From contig WRAK01000014.1 in assembly GCA_009780235.1 (NCBI GenBank), forward strand, positions 1-56,601: a DNA stretch of 56,601 nucleotides, in the 5' to 3' direction. This DNA is from Oscillospiraceae bacterium. GTDB lineage: Bacteria > Bacillota > Clostridia > Oscillospirales > Oscillospiraceae. Below are positions 31,179 to 39,454 of this stretch, in pieces. Position 1 is the first letter of the stretch; every line of letters starts with the position of its first letter. The position numbers were made by a program, and so were the translations under genes. Under the pieces are notes generated by a model. The model made no database searches, was not told the DNA's origin, and saw only the letters and a list, made by a program, of their open reading frames with translations.

Positions 31179-31439
31179 ATGAGCAACATCCGCAGAATAC
31201 AACATCTGGCCTCGCATTCCAAGAAGATGCGTGTCCGAAAGAAAAACAAGAAACGTCTTATGAGGCTTGGGGTCATACCTAGCGTCGAACGTATCGCAGA
31301 GGGCCTTAGGCGTTTGTCTGCGGCGATGCGCGCGGCCGGGATGAGCGTAGAAGAATTTAGCCGTATGGTGAAAGCGTGGCAGTCATTTGGAGGGAGCGAA
31401 TGTAGTGAGCAAAACGAAGACGGACAAGCCCAAAAATAA
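31179..31439 (+). CDS. Small basic phage protein, unknown
   Basis: 86 residues. Very basic first third (KKMRVRKKNKKRLMRLG), then helices with LRRLSAAMRAAGMSVEEFSR. GGAGCGGG upstream. It overlaps the next gene by 35 bases. Possibly nucleic-acid binding from its charge; no family recognised. Confidence 0.55.
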   Translation: MSNIRRIQHLASHSKKMRVRKKNKKRLMRLGVIPSVERIAEGLRRLSAAMRAAGMSVEEFSRMVKAWQSFGGSECSEQNEDGQAQK

Positions 31440-31584
31440 ATGCAAGACATGCCGATATCACGGCGTGATTAGAGACGGTGACATAGTTTTCTGCGACTAC
31501 ATGAGTATAAGAGGCCGGCGGCGACCTTGCTTGGTTGAAAATTGCACCGTCTGGGAGCCGATTAAACGAAGGAAAAAACACTAA
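31405..31584 (+). CDS. Small Cys-rich phage protein
   Basis: 59 residues from GTG 31405, with GGAGGGAG 8 bases upstream. CKTCRYHGVI, VFCDYM and CLVENCTVW provide cysteines for a small zinc site. This is a common style of Firmicute phage mini-protein. Function unknown. Confidence 0.6.
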   Translation: MSKTKTDKPKNKCKTCRYHGVIRDGDIVFCDYMSIRGRRRPCLVENCTVWEPIKRRKKH

Positions 31585-31610
31585 AATCAAGGAAGGAGCG
31601 AGACAGGACG

Positions 31611-31772
31611 ATGAGACGATACACCACATGTCCAAACCCATGCGCATCTTGCGGGGCCAACAACGACCCCGGAGAGCGTTGCGATTGCCAAAGGGATGTT
31701 GTCACTCCACCCCACACATCTGCCGAGGAGCGGGCTGCTGTGTGGGCGGAGCGGGGCATGTCGGGAGCATAA
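31611..31772 (+). CDS. 53-residue Cys-rich phage protein
   Basis: ATG 31611 preceded by GGAAGGAG; stop 31770-31772. Reads MRRYTTCPNPCASCGANNDP, then GERCDCQRD, then a short helix EERAAVWAERG. Five cysteines in the first 26 residues fit a zinc ribbon. A longer frame in another register here is an artefact. Confidence 0.6.
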   Translation: MRRYTTCPNPCASCGANNDPGERCDCQRDVVTPPHTSAEERAAVWAERGMSGA

Positions 31773-31783
31773 GTAGCAGTAAT

Positions 31784-31850
31784 GCCGCCGACGCCACACA
31801 AGAGCATCGGCGGCGAAACTAAAACGAGTCAAGCGGGGGCCATGGCCCCC
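31784..31850. promoter_or_regulatory. Two hairpins upstream of the HUH replication gene, candidate origin
   Basis: GCCGCCGA (31784-31791) pairs with TCGGCGGC (31807-31814); 20 bases later GGGGGCCATGGCCCCC (31835-31850) is a perfect 16-bp palindrome. They lie in the 133-bp gap before the Rep gene; HUH nickases cut near hairpins close to their own gene, so a nicking origin is plausible, and termination of the upstream operon is the alternative. Confidence 0.4.
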
Positions 31851-31905
31851 ATTCAGGGTTCTACGAGAATAGTATCTTAACGCCCACGGAAGGAGTTGCG
31901 CATTT

Positions 31906-32709
31906 ATGCCAGACGTAACCATATACCGAGAAACGGCCTATTATTGCGGGGAAGAGTATCTTGATGTCTATATATACCCGGTTTACAAGCGGCCGGGGCA
32001 GAGAGCCAAGAAAGCAAAGCCGACAACGGAGACGCAGGCGAAGCTCAATGAGCGACACGCCGCAGAAAAGTTAGGCCGTTTGCTTAATACCAATTTCACA
32101 CCCAATGACTTAAGTTTCGGATGCTCATACAGAGTGAACCCGGAGAGCGATGATCAAGTGAAGAGAGATGCGCACAACTATCTCGATCGTCTGCGCCGCA
32201 GGTATAAAAAGGCCGGTGTTCCGCTGAAATACATAATGGTCATAGAAAAGAGCAAAGCGGGAAGGTATCACCTTCATGTCATCATTAACGACGCTGGCAT
32301 AGACAGGGATGAGCTGGAACGGATTTGGGGGTACGGTTATGCGAACTCTAAGAGGCTAGAGTTTGGTAAGACAGGCCTCGTTGGGTTAGCAAAATATATC
32401 ACCAAAAGGCCCATCTTTGGAAAGAGATGGAACGCATCAAAGAACCTAATCCATCCGCAACCCAAGCCGAATGACAGACGCATCCGCTCCCGCCGCAAAG
32501 CCGCCGCCTTGGCAAAAGACCCGGAAGACCGTCAGCCGTGGGAGAAGCTTTACCCGGATTATATTATGGCCGAGGTGGTACCGTTTCATAATGACGAAAA
32601 TGGTGGTGTGTATTTGTTTGCAAGGTTGTACAGGAAGGATGGGGTTTATTCTACTGCCTCGGACAGAAGCCGGGCGAGGCCGAACGCCCATCATTTAGAT
32701 AAAACGTAG
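31906..32709 (+). CDS. HUH-type rolling-circle replication initiator
   Basis: 267 residues. RYHLHVIIN holds the HUH metal-binding motif (His122, His124) and LAKYITKRP the catalytic Tyr164 with Lys167, in the single-tyrosine arrangement. Such proteins nick DNA at an origin, stay bound to the 5' end and start rolling-circle replication; P2 gpA is a distant functional analogue. No helicase, primase or DNA polymerase genes lie in the early region. CGGAAGGAG is upstream of ATG 31906. The exact family is uncertain. Confidence 0.72.
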   Translation: MPDVTIYRETAYYCGEEYLDVYIYPVYKRPGQRAKKAKPTTETQAKLNERHAAEKLGRLLNTNFTPNDLSFGCSYRVNPESDDQVKRDAHNYLDRLRRRYKKAGVPLKYIMVIEKSKAGRYHLHVIINDAGIDRDELERIWGYGYANSKRLEFGKTGLVGLAKYITKRPIFGKRWNASKNLIHPQPKPNDRRIRSRRKAAALAKDPEDRQPWEKLYPDYIMAEVVPFHNDENGGVYLFARLYRKDGVYSTASDRSRARPNAHHLDKT

Positions 32710-32724
32710 GAGGTGTGCCAGTAT

Positions 32725-33162
32725 ATGGATTGGAAGCGAGAGTCTATAGAAAAATTAAAGGGCTATGAGGCTCGGAGACAGGCAGTCAAAAGTGTAGAGG
32801 CAGAGCTAGCCATGCTGGAAGACGACTTTGTAAGCCTGCAAAGTACGGCTACAGATGGAATCCGAGTGACCGGGAGCGGTGGAGATAAAGAGAGTGCTCG
32901 ATTATCCAACATTGCCAGACGGGGAGAACTGGCACGGGTGTTAAAGCAAACAAAACTGCAGGTCACAATGGTTGAATGTGCCTTGGTGATGCTAAGTGAC
33001 GATGCACGCAGGGTGTTGGAACTGTTTTTTATCAAACCATGTGAGGGATACGTAGAGAAGTTGTGCGGAGAGCTGAATATCAGCAAGACCGAGGTGTACA
33101 GAATAAAAGACCGAGGCTTGTACCGGTTCACACTCGCCTTGTATGGTGCCACCGAAAGTTAA
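32725..33162 (+). CDS. ArpU/RinA-like late transcription regulator (sigma-like HTH)
   Basis: 145 residues. Helical N-terminus; C-terminal DDARRVLELFFIKPCEGYVE then KLCGELNISKTEVYRIKDRG is a sigma-region-4-type HTH, as in ArpU/RinA-family activators of phage late operons. It lies last in the early region, directly before the packaging genes, where such regulators switch on terminase and structural genes. AGGAGGTG 9 bases before ATG 32725. Confidence 0.8.
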   Translation: MDWKRESIEKLKGYEARRQAVKSVEAELAMLEDDFVSLQSTATDGIRVTGSGGDKESARLSNIARRGELARVLKQTKLQVTMVECALVMLSDDARRVLELFFIKPCEGYVEKLCGELNISKTEVYRIKDRGLYRFTLALYGATES

Positions 33163-33481
33163 GTTGGGAAAAATCCGGGACGATTTTTCATTTTTAACGT
33201 GTTATTATGGTAACAGGGAATAGTTTGACATGGGCTATTGCTCCATTGTTCCTTTCTCCTTCCTTTTTTGGTGCCGTCACGGAGCGTAACCGTGGCGGCA
33301 TCGCTATTTTGCAACTTAACTAAGACATAGTTTATCGCCTAGTGGTGCCGATGTCGCATCGGCGGCGGTTTTTGGTTCCTTCTCGGCGGCAACGCCGATG
33401 CGGGGCAGAGAACCCCGGGACTTTCCCGCACGAAAATGATTTTATTTGGAGCGTTTCGTTACGCTTGAGGGGGTGGCGGCG
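33163..33481. other. Non-coding region before terminase: candidate cos/packaging and late-promoter region
   Basis: No credible gene in about 319 bases. Hairpins: GCCGTCACGG / CCGTGGCGGC, CCGATG-TCG-CATCGG, CTCGGCGGC..GCCGATG and GGGGCAGAGAACCCC. A TTTGACATGGGC near 33230 could be part of a late promoter. Position between the late regulator and a lambda-type small terminase is where cos and the late promoter normally lie. No cohesive-end sequence can be assigned. Confidence 0.4.
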
Positions 33482-34360
33482 GTGGCTGGATTGCCGGAGT
33501 TTTGCGATTCGACGCAGATTGCGCAGTTGTTTGGGCTTACGACCCGCCGGATCCAGCAGTTGACGCAGGACGGGGTACTTGAGACCAACCACCACGAGGG
33601 CAAAGCCGGGCGGTATGCGACCGAAAAAACAGTTCGGGCATATATCAAATTTCTGAGCGACAAGGCGCATGGGCGTGAGCAAAAAGATGGCTTGGCGGAA
33701 CTCATCGAGTTGAAACTGCGGGCGGATGTTCGCTATAAGGAGCTGCAGGGCGAGCTGCATCAGATGAAAAAAGACGTGGCCGAGGGGCGGTACCTGCTCG
33801 TGGAGGAGGTGCAGCTGGATTTGGGCAAGTTTTTCGTGGTGTTCAAAAAGTTCGCCCAAGCCATCCCGGGGCGAGTTGCCGGGCAGCTGGCCGGGCATTT
33901 GGATTCCGTTGCGGCGAGAGCCGTGGAGCGGGAGCTTGCCGACGAAGTAGCCGGGATGTTGGCCGCTTTCGTTGCGGCGGGGCAGTCGGCGGCCGATTTG
34001 GGGGCTGGTTCGCCGGTAGGCGGATCGGTTGCGGGTTCGGGAGCGGGTTCCGCTGCGGAATCGGTGGCCGGACAGTCGGTGGCCGAGCGGGCGACGGACA
34101 GGAAGCCTGTGGGGAATAAATCTAAAGGCGGAAAATCCGGGGCGGGAACGTCTCGGGTCAGAAAGAAGCCAGCCGCAAAAGTGCAGGATGGAAAGGACGG
34201 CACAGAGCCGATCGAGGGTGAGAAACCCGGAGTGGGGAAAGCTCGGGCTAAAAAGAAGCCCGCTGTGCCATTGCCGGAGAATCACGATGGAGCGGGCAGG
34301 AAGGAGAAGGAACATGATACTAACACAGGAACAGCTAAACGCAATTCGGGTGAGGTGTGA
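33482..34360 (+). CDS. Terminase small subunit (Nu1-like) with long disordered tail
   Basis: 292 residues from GTG 33482 (GAGGGGG 8 bases upstream; TTG 33446 and GTG 33473 also possible). FCDSTQIAQLFGLTTRRIQQ then LTQDGVL is the winged-HTH that recognises DNA in lambda gpNu1-type subunits. About residues 60-170 are the dimer/coiled region. After that a long Ala/Gly/Ser and Lys-rich tail (RKKPAAK, KARAKKKPAV) extends well beyond the usual size of about 180. It recruits phage DNA to the large subunit. It overlaps the next gene by 47 bases. Confidence 0.85.
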   Translation: MAGLPEFCDSTQIAQLFGLTTRRIQQLTQDGVLETNHHEGKAGRYATEKTVRAYIKFLSDKAHGREQKDGLAELIELKLRADVRYKELQGELHQMKKDVAEGRYLLVEEVQLDLGKFFVVFKKFAQAIPGRVAGQLAGHLDSVAARAVERELADEVAGMLAAFVAAGQSAADLGAGSPVGGSVAGSGAGSAAESVAGQSVAERATDRKPVGNKSKGGKSGAGTSRVRKKPAAKVQDGKDGTEPIEGEKPGVGKARAKKKPAVPLPENHDGAGRKEKEHDTNTGTAKRNSGEV

Positions 34361-34802
34361 GGCGGCCACAGCGGAGCCGTGGGAAGCAACCGGGACGTAT
34401 GGTCATATGTTGGCCGTAGACACGGACAACCCGTATGATATCGAGTCGATTTTCGGTGAGCTTTTTCGAACCAATCCCAATTTTGAAAATGATATGGCCT
34501 TTATCGTTAATGCTCGGGCGGATATTACGGCGTTGCTGGGTGCGCTGGAGAGTGTTACTACCTCGACCGAGTGCCATCTTGGACGTATTGAGATGATGGT
34601 ACGCGAGCACGGTCGCTTAAAAGCTAAGGCGGAGGCATTGGAGCAGGCGTTGAAGAGTATGTCTCACTCCAAAAGCAATTATCGCATGTGCTGTCAGGCT
34701 TGCGTAAAGAGGGATTGCTGTCCATATAAAGAACCATTTGGCCGATTTGAGTGCTTCGAGTTCGACGAGGCGCGGTTTGCGGGGGTTGGTGATTCGGGGT
34801 GA
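34314..34802 (+). CDS. Accessory phage protein between the terminase genes
   Basis: 162 residues. LNAIRVRCEAATAEPWEATG at the start, FIVNARADITALLGALESV in the middle, then CCQACVKRDCC and EFDEARFAG near the end: the same layout as the 28411-28908 protein. AAGGAGAAGG upstream. It overlaps the small terminase gene at one end and the large subunit start at the other by 4 bases, so it is built into the packaging operon, an unusual place for an accessory gene. Function unknown. Confidence 0.7.
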   Translation: MILTQEQLNAIRVRCEAATAEPWEATGTYGHMLAVDTDNPYDIESIFGELFRTNPNFENDMAFIVNARADITALLGALESVTTSTECHLGRIEMMVREHGRLKAKAEALEQALKSMSHSKSNYRMCCQACVKRDCCPYKEPFGRFECFEFDEARFAGVGDSG

Positions 34803-36643
34803 GGCAGTACCGGCAGCGGAAGTATGTAGCACCGGCGTATTTGCTCAGGGCGTTGGAGCATCTGCGGCCGCCGGAGAGTTTGACGGTTTCTCAATGGGCA
34901 GAGCGGGAGCGGGTGCTGGATGAACGCTCGGCTGCTATGCCCGGGCCTTGGCGGAACTCGGTGACACCGTATCTCGTAGGTATCATGGACGAGTTTAGCA
35001 ACTACGGAACGGAGGAGATTATATTTTGCAAGGCCACACAGGTGGGCGGCACCGAGGCATTACAAAATATGATTGGTTATGCGGTGGCCCAAGACCCGGG
35101 GCCGATGATGGTTGTTTATCCGACTGACCAGCTGGGGGAGCGGACTGTAAAAAACAGGCTTACTCCTATGATACGAAACTCACCCCAACTGAAAGAACGT
35201 TTCATTGAGCGCATCAGCGGCAAGGACGAGTTGCAATTTGACAACATGTTCATCGCCATTGTTGGGGCCAACAGTCCCAGCGGGGTGTCTTCTACGCCCA
35301 TCCGTTACCTATTTTTGGATGAGGTGGATAAATTCCCGGGAGCTAGTAAAAAGGAGGCCGACCCAATTAGTCTGGCCGGGGAGAGAACAAAAACTTACCA
35401 CAATCGGAAAATCTGCAAAGTTTCTTCTGCCACATTGCGAACCGGTCATATTTGGAAAGCGATGGAGGGGGCTGACGAGATACGGCATTATTTTGTGCCT
35501 TGTCCGCATTGCGGGGTTTATATCGAACTCAAGTGGGTGCAGGTCAAGTGGCCCGGTAAGGAGAGCGGCCTTTCAAATGAGGAGCGGGCAGAGATGGCGA
35601 GCTATGTGTGCCAAGCCTGTGCCGTTGTGATTACCGACCAAGACAAGAGCCTGATGCTCCGGCGTGGAGAGTGGCGGGCGGTTAAGAAGTCGGCCGGTGT
35701 GGTTAAGAAGGTGGCCTTTTGGCTGAACACTTTATATTCCCCATTTGTGCGGTTTACGGAGATGGCAAAGGAGTTCATGGACTCCAAAGACGACCCAGAC
35801 CGGCTGCACAACTTTATAAACTCGTGGCTGGCAGAGCCTTGGGAGGACACGAAGCTCAAGACCAACGCAGAGTTGGTGCTGGAGCGGCGGACAGAGACAT
35901 CCGCCGGTACTGTGCCGGATTGGGCGGTACTCCTTACCGGCGGGATAGATGTGCAGGAGGCCAGCGTCTATTGGACGATTCGGGCTTGGGGCGATTACAT
36001 GACCAGTCAGAACGTGGCATACGGGCAGGCTCTCAGCCTTTCCGAAGCCGAGCGGGTTATGAATGCGGAGTTTTTGCGGGAGGATGGTACGCCCATGATT
36101 GTCGGGCTGACTCTCGTTGACTCCGGCGACCAGACGGATATGGTGTACGACTTTTGCCTGCAAAACTCCGAGTGGGCCTTGCCTTGTAAGGGTACGGCCG
36201 CACGAGAGAGTGCCTTTAAACTAAGCACAGTCAACAAGCCCGGGGCACGGGCATACGGAATGACGCTGGTGTTGGTGGACGGCGGCCAGTATAAGAAGAT
36301 GATTGCAGGGCGGATGCGGCGGAAGAATGGCAAAGGGTCTTGGATGGTTCACCGGGACACGGATATGGACTACGCCAATCAGGTGACGGCGGAGCATGAG
36401 GTCATCGAACGCTCGGCCAACGGGCGGGAGACGACCAAGTGGGTGCCGAAACAGAGCCATGCGGACAATCACTATTTGGACGCAGAGGTCTATGCCATGT
36501 GCGCCGCTGATATTAAGGGTATCCGCTACCGCTATTTGCAGACCGAGGCAGAGAAAGAGCCGGAGCGGGCGGAGACAGAGATGCCTGCGGGCGGGCAGGA
36601 TGGGTGGATACAGGCTAATGAGAAGTGGTTGGGCAGGAACTAG
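34799..36643 (+). CDS. Terminase large subunit, lambda GpA type
   Basis: 614 residues. EEIIFCKATQVGGTEALQNM is the ATPase P-loop-like region of GpA, YLFLDEVDKFPGA is Walker B, and CPHCGVYIELKWVQVKWP with a later CQAC is the GpA zinc-binding segment. The C-terminal nuclease part includes GGIDVQEASVYWTIRAWG and VGLTLVDSGDQTDMVYDFC. This enzyme cuts and translocates DNA into proheads; the GpA type is usual in cos phages. Start GTG 34799 overlaps the previous stop. Confidence 0.94.
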   Translation: MRQYRQRKYVAPAYLLRALEHLRPPESLTVSQWAERERVLDERSAAMPGPWRNSVTPYLVGIMDEFSNYGTEEIIFCKATQVGGTEALQNMIGYAVAQDPGPMMVVYPTDQLGERTVKNRLTPMIRNSPQLKERFIERISGKDELQFDNMFIAIVGANSPSGVSSTPIRYLFLDEVDKFPGASKKEADPISLAGERTKTYHNRKICKVSSATLRTGHIWKAMEGADEIRHYFVPCPHCGVYIELKWVQVKWPGKESGLSNEERAEMASYVCQACAVVITDQDKSLMLRRGEWRAVKKSAGVVKKVAFWLNTLYSPFVRFTEMAKEFMDSKDDPDRLHNFINSWLAEPWEDTKLKTNAELVLERRTETSAGTVPDWAVLLTGGIDVQEASVYWTIRAWGDYMTSQNVAYGQALSLSEAERVMNAEFLREDGTPMIVGLTLVDSGDQTDMVYDFCLQNSEWALPCKGTAARESAFKLSTVNKPGARAYGMTLVLVDGGQYKKMIAGRMRRKNGKGSWMVHRDTDMDYANQVTAEHEVIERSANGRETTKWVPKQSHADNHYLDAEVYAMCAADIKGIRYRYLQTEAEKEPERAETEMPAGGQDGWIQANEKWLGRN

Positions 36644-36704
36644 CTAGCCGTTGGAGGTTCGGGCCACAATGTGTACCGAACCAAAATATGGGAGGAAAAG
36701 CAAA

Positions 36705-37142
36705 ATGAATGAGCGGTATTTATTTCGTGGGAAAAACATTGATGATGGCGAGTGGGTGCAAGGTCATATTTGGGGGGTAAGACCAAAAATAAACGGCGAG
36801 CAAAAAGATTTTGCTGCGATGATAGCGCACATTCCAACTGAGGATACATACGTTTCGACATGGTATGCAGTTGACATTGCCACAATCGGGCAATGCACCG
36901 GGATACAGGGTGAGGCATATATCGGCAGCCTAATCTTCGAGGGCGACATACTTGACGATGGTGACATTCGTGGCGTGGTCGAGTGGCAATGCGACGGGTG
37001 GGGTGTTCGGTGTAGTCCGTTTAGCGATTCAAACCTCGGCATGAAAATTGAATCGCTGTGTGACTATTTGGCAAGCGATGCAACAATCATCGGGAACATC
37101 CACGATAACCCGGAGCTTTTGGAGGTTGCCGATGGAAGATAA
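36705..37142 (+). CDS. YopX-domain phage protein
   Basis: 145 residues. RYLFRGKNIDDGEWVQGHIW, STWYAVDIATIGQCTG and ESLIFEGDIL-like GSLIFEGDILDDG, then TIIGNIHDNPELL form the YopX domain, common in Firmicute phages and of unknown function. It is normally an early gene; here it lies between the large terminase and gpW, a second accessory insertion in the head operon. GGAGG 9 bases before ATG 36705. Confidence 0.85.
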   Translation: MNERYLFRGKNIDDGEWVQGHIWGVRPKINGEQKDFAAMIAHIPTEDTYVSTWYAVDIATIGQCTGIQGEAYIGSLIFEGDILDDGDIRGVVEWQCDGWGVRCSPFSDSNLGMKIESLCDYLASDATIIGNIHDNPELLEVADGR

Positions 37143-37374
37143 CATTTTAGCGGGACTTGGGCAGACGCCGAAGAGTATGTTGGAGGCGGTCAATCAGGCC
37201 ATTGTGCAGGTTTTGATTGGCGGGCAGGTTGTGAAGCTGGGGTCTCGGACGGTGACACGGGCGGATGTGAATGCGCTGCGGAAACTGAAAGCGGAGTTGG
37301 AGGCGCAGGTGGCCCAAGAGGGTACGCCGGGGCTTTTGGATAATACATTTGTGGCAGTCTTTGATGGGCGGTGA
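37132..37374 (+). CDS. gpW-like head-tail joining protein
   Basis: 80 residues. LEAVNQAIVQVLIGGQVVKL, GSRTVTRADVNALRKLKAEL is the lambda gpW pattern: helix, beta turn, helix. gpW closes the filled head and provides the site for the tail. TTTGGAGGTT precedes ATG 37132, and it overlaps the YopX gene by 11 bases. Order TerL-gpW-portal matches lambda (A-W-B). Confidence 0.85.
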   Translation: MEDNILAGLGQTPKSMLEAVNQAIVQVLIGGQVVKLGSRTVTRADVNALRKLKAELEAQVAQEGTPGLLDNTFVAVFDGR

Positions 37375-37378
37375 TGAG

Positions 37379-38872
37379 ATGAGTTGGCTAGACAATGTAA
37401 TCGGATTTTTCTCCCCGAGAACGGCGTTTGAGCGACAACGCTGGCGGCAAGCTCGGGAGCTTGAGCGTAGTTATGACGCCGGAGGCCATGACCGTATCAA
37501 TTCTCGCTGGCGGGCTGAGAACCAGAGCGGAGAACTGACCGACCGGGGACAAAGGGACACCGTCCGGGCAAGAGGCAGAGACTTAGAACGTAACAGCGAC
37601 ATGGCCAAGGCCGTTATACACTCGTTCCGGCGCAACGTGGTCGGGCGGGGCTGTACGCTGAAAGCCAGGACGGAAAACGGAGAGTTAAATGACAGACTGG
37701 AAGAGCTGTGGAAGCAATGGACGAGGAAACGAAGTTGTGACGTATCCGGCACACAGAGCTTTAACCAGATGATGCGAATGGCTGTCGCCCGCAAGAAAGT
37801 GGACGGCGGCTTGATTTTTCTTAGACGTTACACACGGAGCGGCCTCGTACCTTTTAAGCTCCAAGTGCTGGAAGTGGACGAATTGGCCACAGACCGGACA
37901 GAACCCCGGCGGAAAAGTAACCGGGTGGCCGGCGGGATTGAGTTTGACCGCTTTAATCGGCCTGTAGGGTATTACTTCAGGCAGTATACGCTGGACGGCT
38001 TCACGGTGATGGAGCCGGTCTACGTTCCGGCCCGTGACGTAATTTTCTATTATTCACGCAACCGTCCCTCCCAAGTACGGGAGATGAGCGATTTGTCGGC
38101 AGCCATCCCTCGTATTCGTGACGCTAACGAGTTCATCAACGCTGTATCCGTCAAGGAGCGGGTGGCGGCTTGCTTGGGTTTGGTTATCAAAAGAATACTC
38201 CCGACCGGCGGTCTCGGGCGGGATTCTTCCGCAACCGACGGAAGTGGGCGGTTTAGCTACAAGGATAAGACACTTTCCCCCGGCATGATTATGGAGATGA
38301 ACGCCGGGGATGAGGCACAGGTCGTAGACCCCAAAGGTACGGGTGGAGATGCGGCGGAGTTTCTGCGGCTCCAACAGGGGCTAATCGGTGCCGGGCAAGG
38401 TCTCAGTTACGAGACCACCACACGGGACATGAGCCGGACGAACTACTCTTCGGCAAGACAAGGTCTCATCGAGGACGAATTGACTTTCTTTGAAGAAAAA
38501 GAGTTGCTTCAGGAAGTTATGACAGAGATATATGAGACCTTTGTCATCTCTGTCTATCTGGCCGGGCTGGTCGATATGCCGGGCTTTTGGGAGCAGAGAG
38601 CTTATTACATGGCCCATGACTGGGTGGATGCACCACGCCGGTGGATTGACCCGCTGAAAGAAGCGAAGGCAAATCAGGTCGCCTTGCAGACCGGGCAAAA
38701 GTCCTTCCAGCAGATTGTAGCGGAGAGCGGGAAAGATTGGAAGGAATACTTGAGAGAAACGGCGGAAGTTTTGGATTACGCCAAGGAACTCGGAATTGAC
38801 ATAGAGATAGGGGGTGTAATTTTTGGCGAAAGAAAACCATTTGACCCAAAACCAAACCAAGGGTCGGAGTAA
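37379..38872 (+). CDS. Portal protein, lambda gpB family
   Basis: 497 residues. RDLERNSDMAKAVIHSFRRN and VVGRGCTLKA near the N-terminus, FYYSRNRPSQVREMSDLSAA in the middle and ETTTRDMSRTNYSSARQGLI toward the C-terminus are the lambda-family portal blocks. It forms the dodecameric DNA channel at the head vertex. ATG 37379 with GGGCGGTG upstream. The 3' end overlaps the protease gene by 50 bases. Confidence 0.94.
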   Translation: MSWLDNVIGFFSPRTAFERQRWRQARELERSYDAGGHDRINSRWRAENQSGELTDRGQRDTVRARGRDLERNSDMAKAVIHSFRRNVVGRGCTLKARTENGELNDRLEELWKQWTRKRSCDVSGTQSFNQMMRMAVARKKVDGGLIFLRRYTRSGLVPFKLQVLEVDELATDRTEPRRKSNRVAGGIEFDRFNRPVGYYFRQYTLDGFTVMEPVYVPARDVIFYYSRNRPSQVREMSDLSAAIPRIRDANEFINAVSVKERVAACLGLVIKRILPTGGLGRDSSATDGSGRFSYKDKTLSPGMIMEMNAGDEAQVVDPKGTGGDAAEFLRLQQGLIGAGQGLSYETTTRDMSRTNYSSARQGLIEDELTFFEEKELLQEVMTEIYETFVISVYLAGLVDMPGFWEQRAYYMAHDWVDAPRRWIDPLKEAKANQVALQTGQKSFQQIVAESGKDWKEYLRETAEVLDYAKELGIDIEIGGVIFGERKPFDPKPNQGSE

Positions 38873-39446
38873 GAACGAGGGAACCCGCAGCTTTGCGGCC
38901 AGCTTTCGTACCGTCGAGGGCGAGGGCAACGAGCGGCGACGGATTCTCAGCTTTTCCAGCGAGACACCTGTTCAACGTTGGTTCGGGGCGGAAATTTTAG
39001 ACCACAGTCCGGGTGCGATTGATATGTCCCGCTTGGAGGAAATCGGCGTGGTGTTGTTTAACCACCACCGAGACCGGGTGCTGGGGAAAATCCACAGAGC
39101 TTGGGTGGAGGACGGCCGAGGCTGTGCGGAAATCGAGTTTGACGATGACGCAGAGACCGAGGTGGTGTTCCAAAAGGTGGCTAACGAGACGCTGCGAACC
39201 ACGAGCGTCGGGTATCGGGTCGATGCCTTTGAAACGGTTAAGACCGGGTCTACATCCACGGACGGCCGGTTTGCCGGCCCCTGTGACGTGGCGAGGAAGT
39301 GGACACCTTATGAAATCTCTATCGTATCCGTACCGGCAGACGCCACGGTTGGCGTGGGCCGGGAGATGGATGTAATCGGCGGCGCACCAACGCTGGAAAC
39401 ATATGAAAAGCAAATCCAAGTAAACAAAAACTATGTAGGAGGATAG
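38823..39446 (+). CDS. Prohead protease, HK97 S78 family
   Basis: 207 residues. LEEIGVVLFNHHRDRVLGKI holds the catalytic His; WTPYEISIVSVPADATVGVG contains the Ser-region of S78 proteases. It cleaves scaffold and capsid precursors during head maturation. TTG 38823 follows GGGGGTGT. The overlap with portal is typical. In related phages this protein is fused to the capsid; here the two are separate genes 8 bases apart. Confidence 0.92.
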   Translation: MAKENHLTQNQTKGRSKNEGTRSFAASFRTVEGEGNERRRILSFSSETPVQRWFGAEILDHSPGAIDMSRLEEIGVVLFNHHRDRVLGKIHRAWVEDGRGCAEIEFDDDAETEVVFQKVANETLRTTSVGYRVDAFETVKTGSTSTDGRFAGPCDVARKWTPYEISIVSVPADATVGVGREMDVIGGAPTLETYEKQIQVNKNYVGG

Positions 39447-39454
39447 CAGTAATT

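Noticed and set aside
33332-34369. 345-codon minus-strand frame opposite the small terminase
   Set aside because: Shadow frame; Arg/Pro/Ser-rich composition and no family features, while the plus strand encodes a Nu1-type protein.
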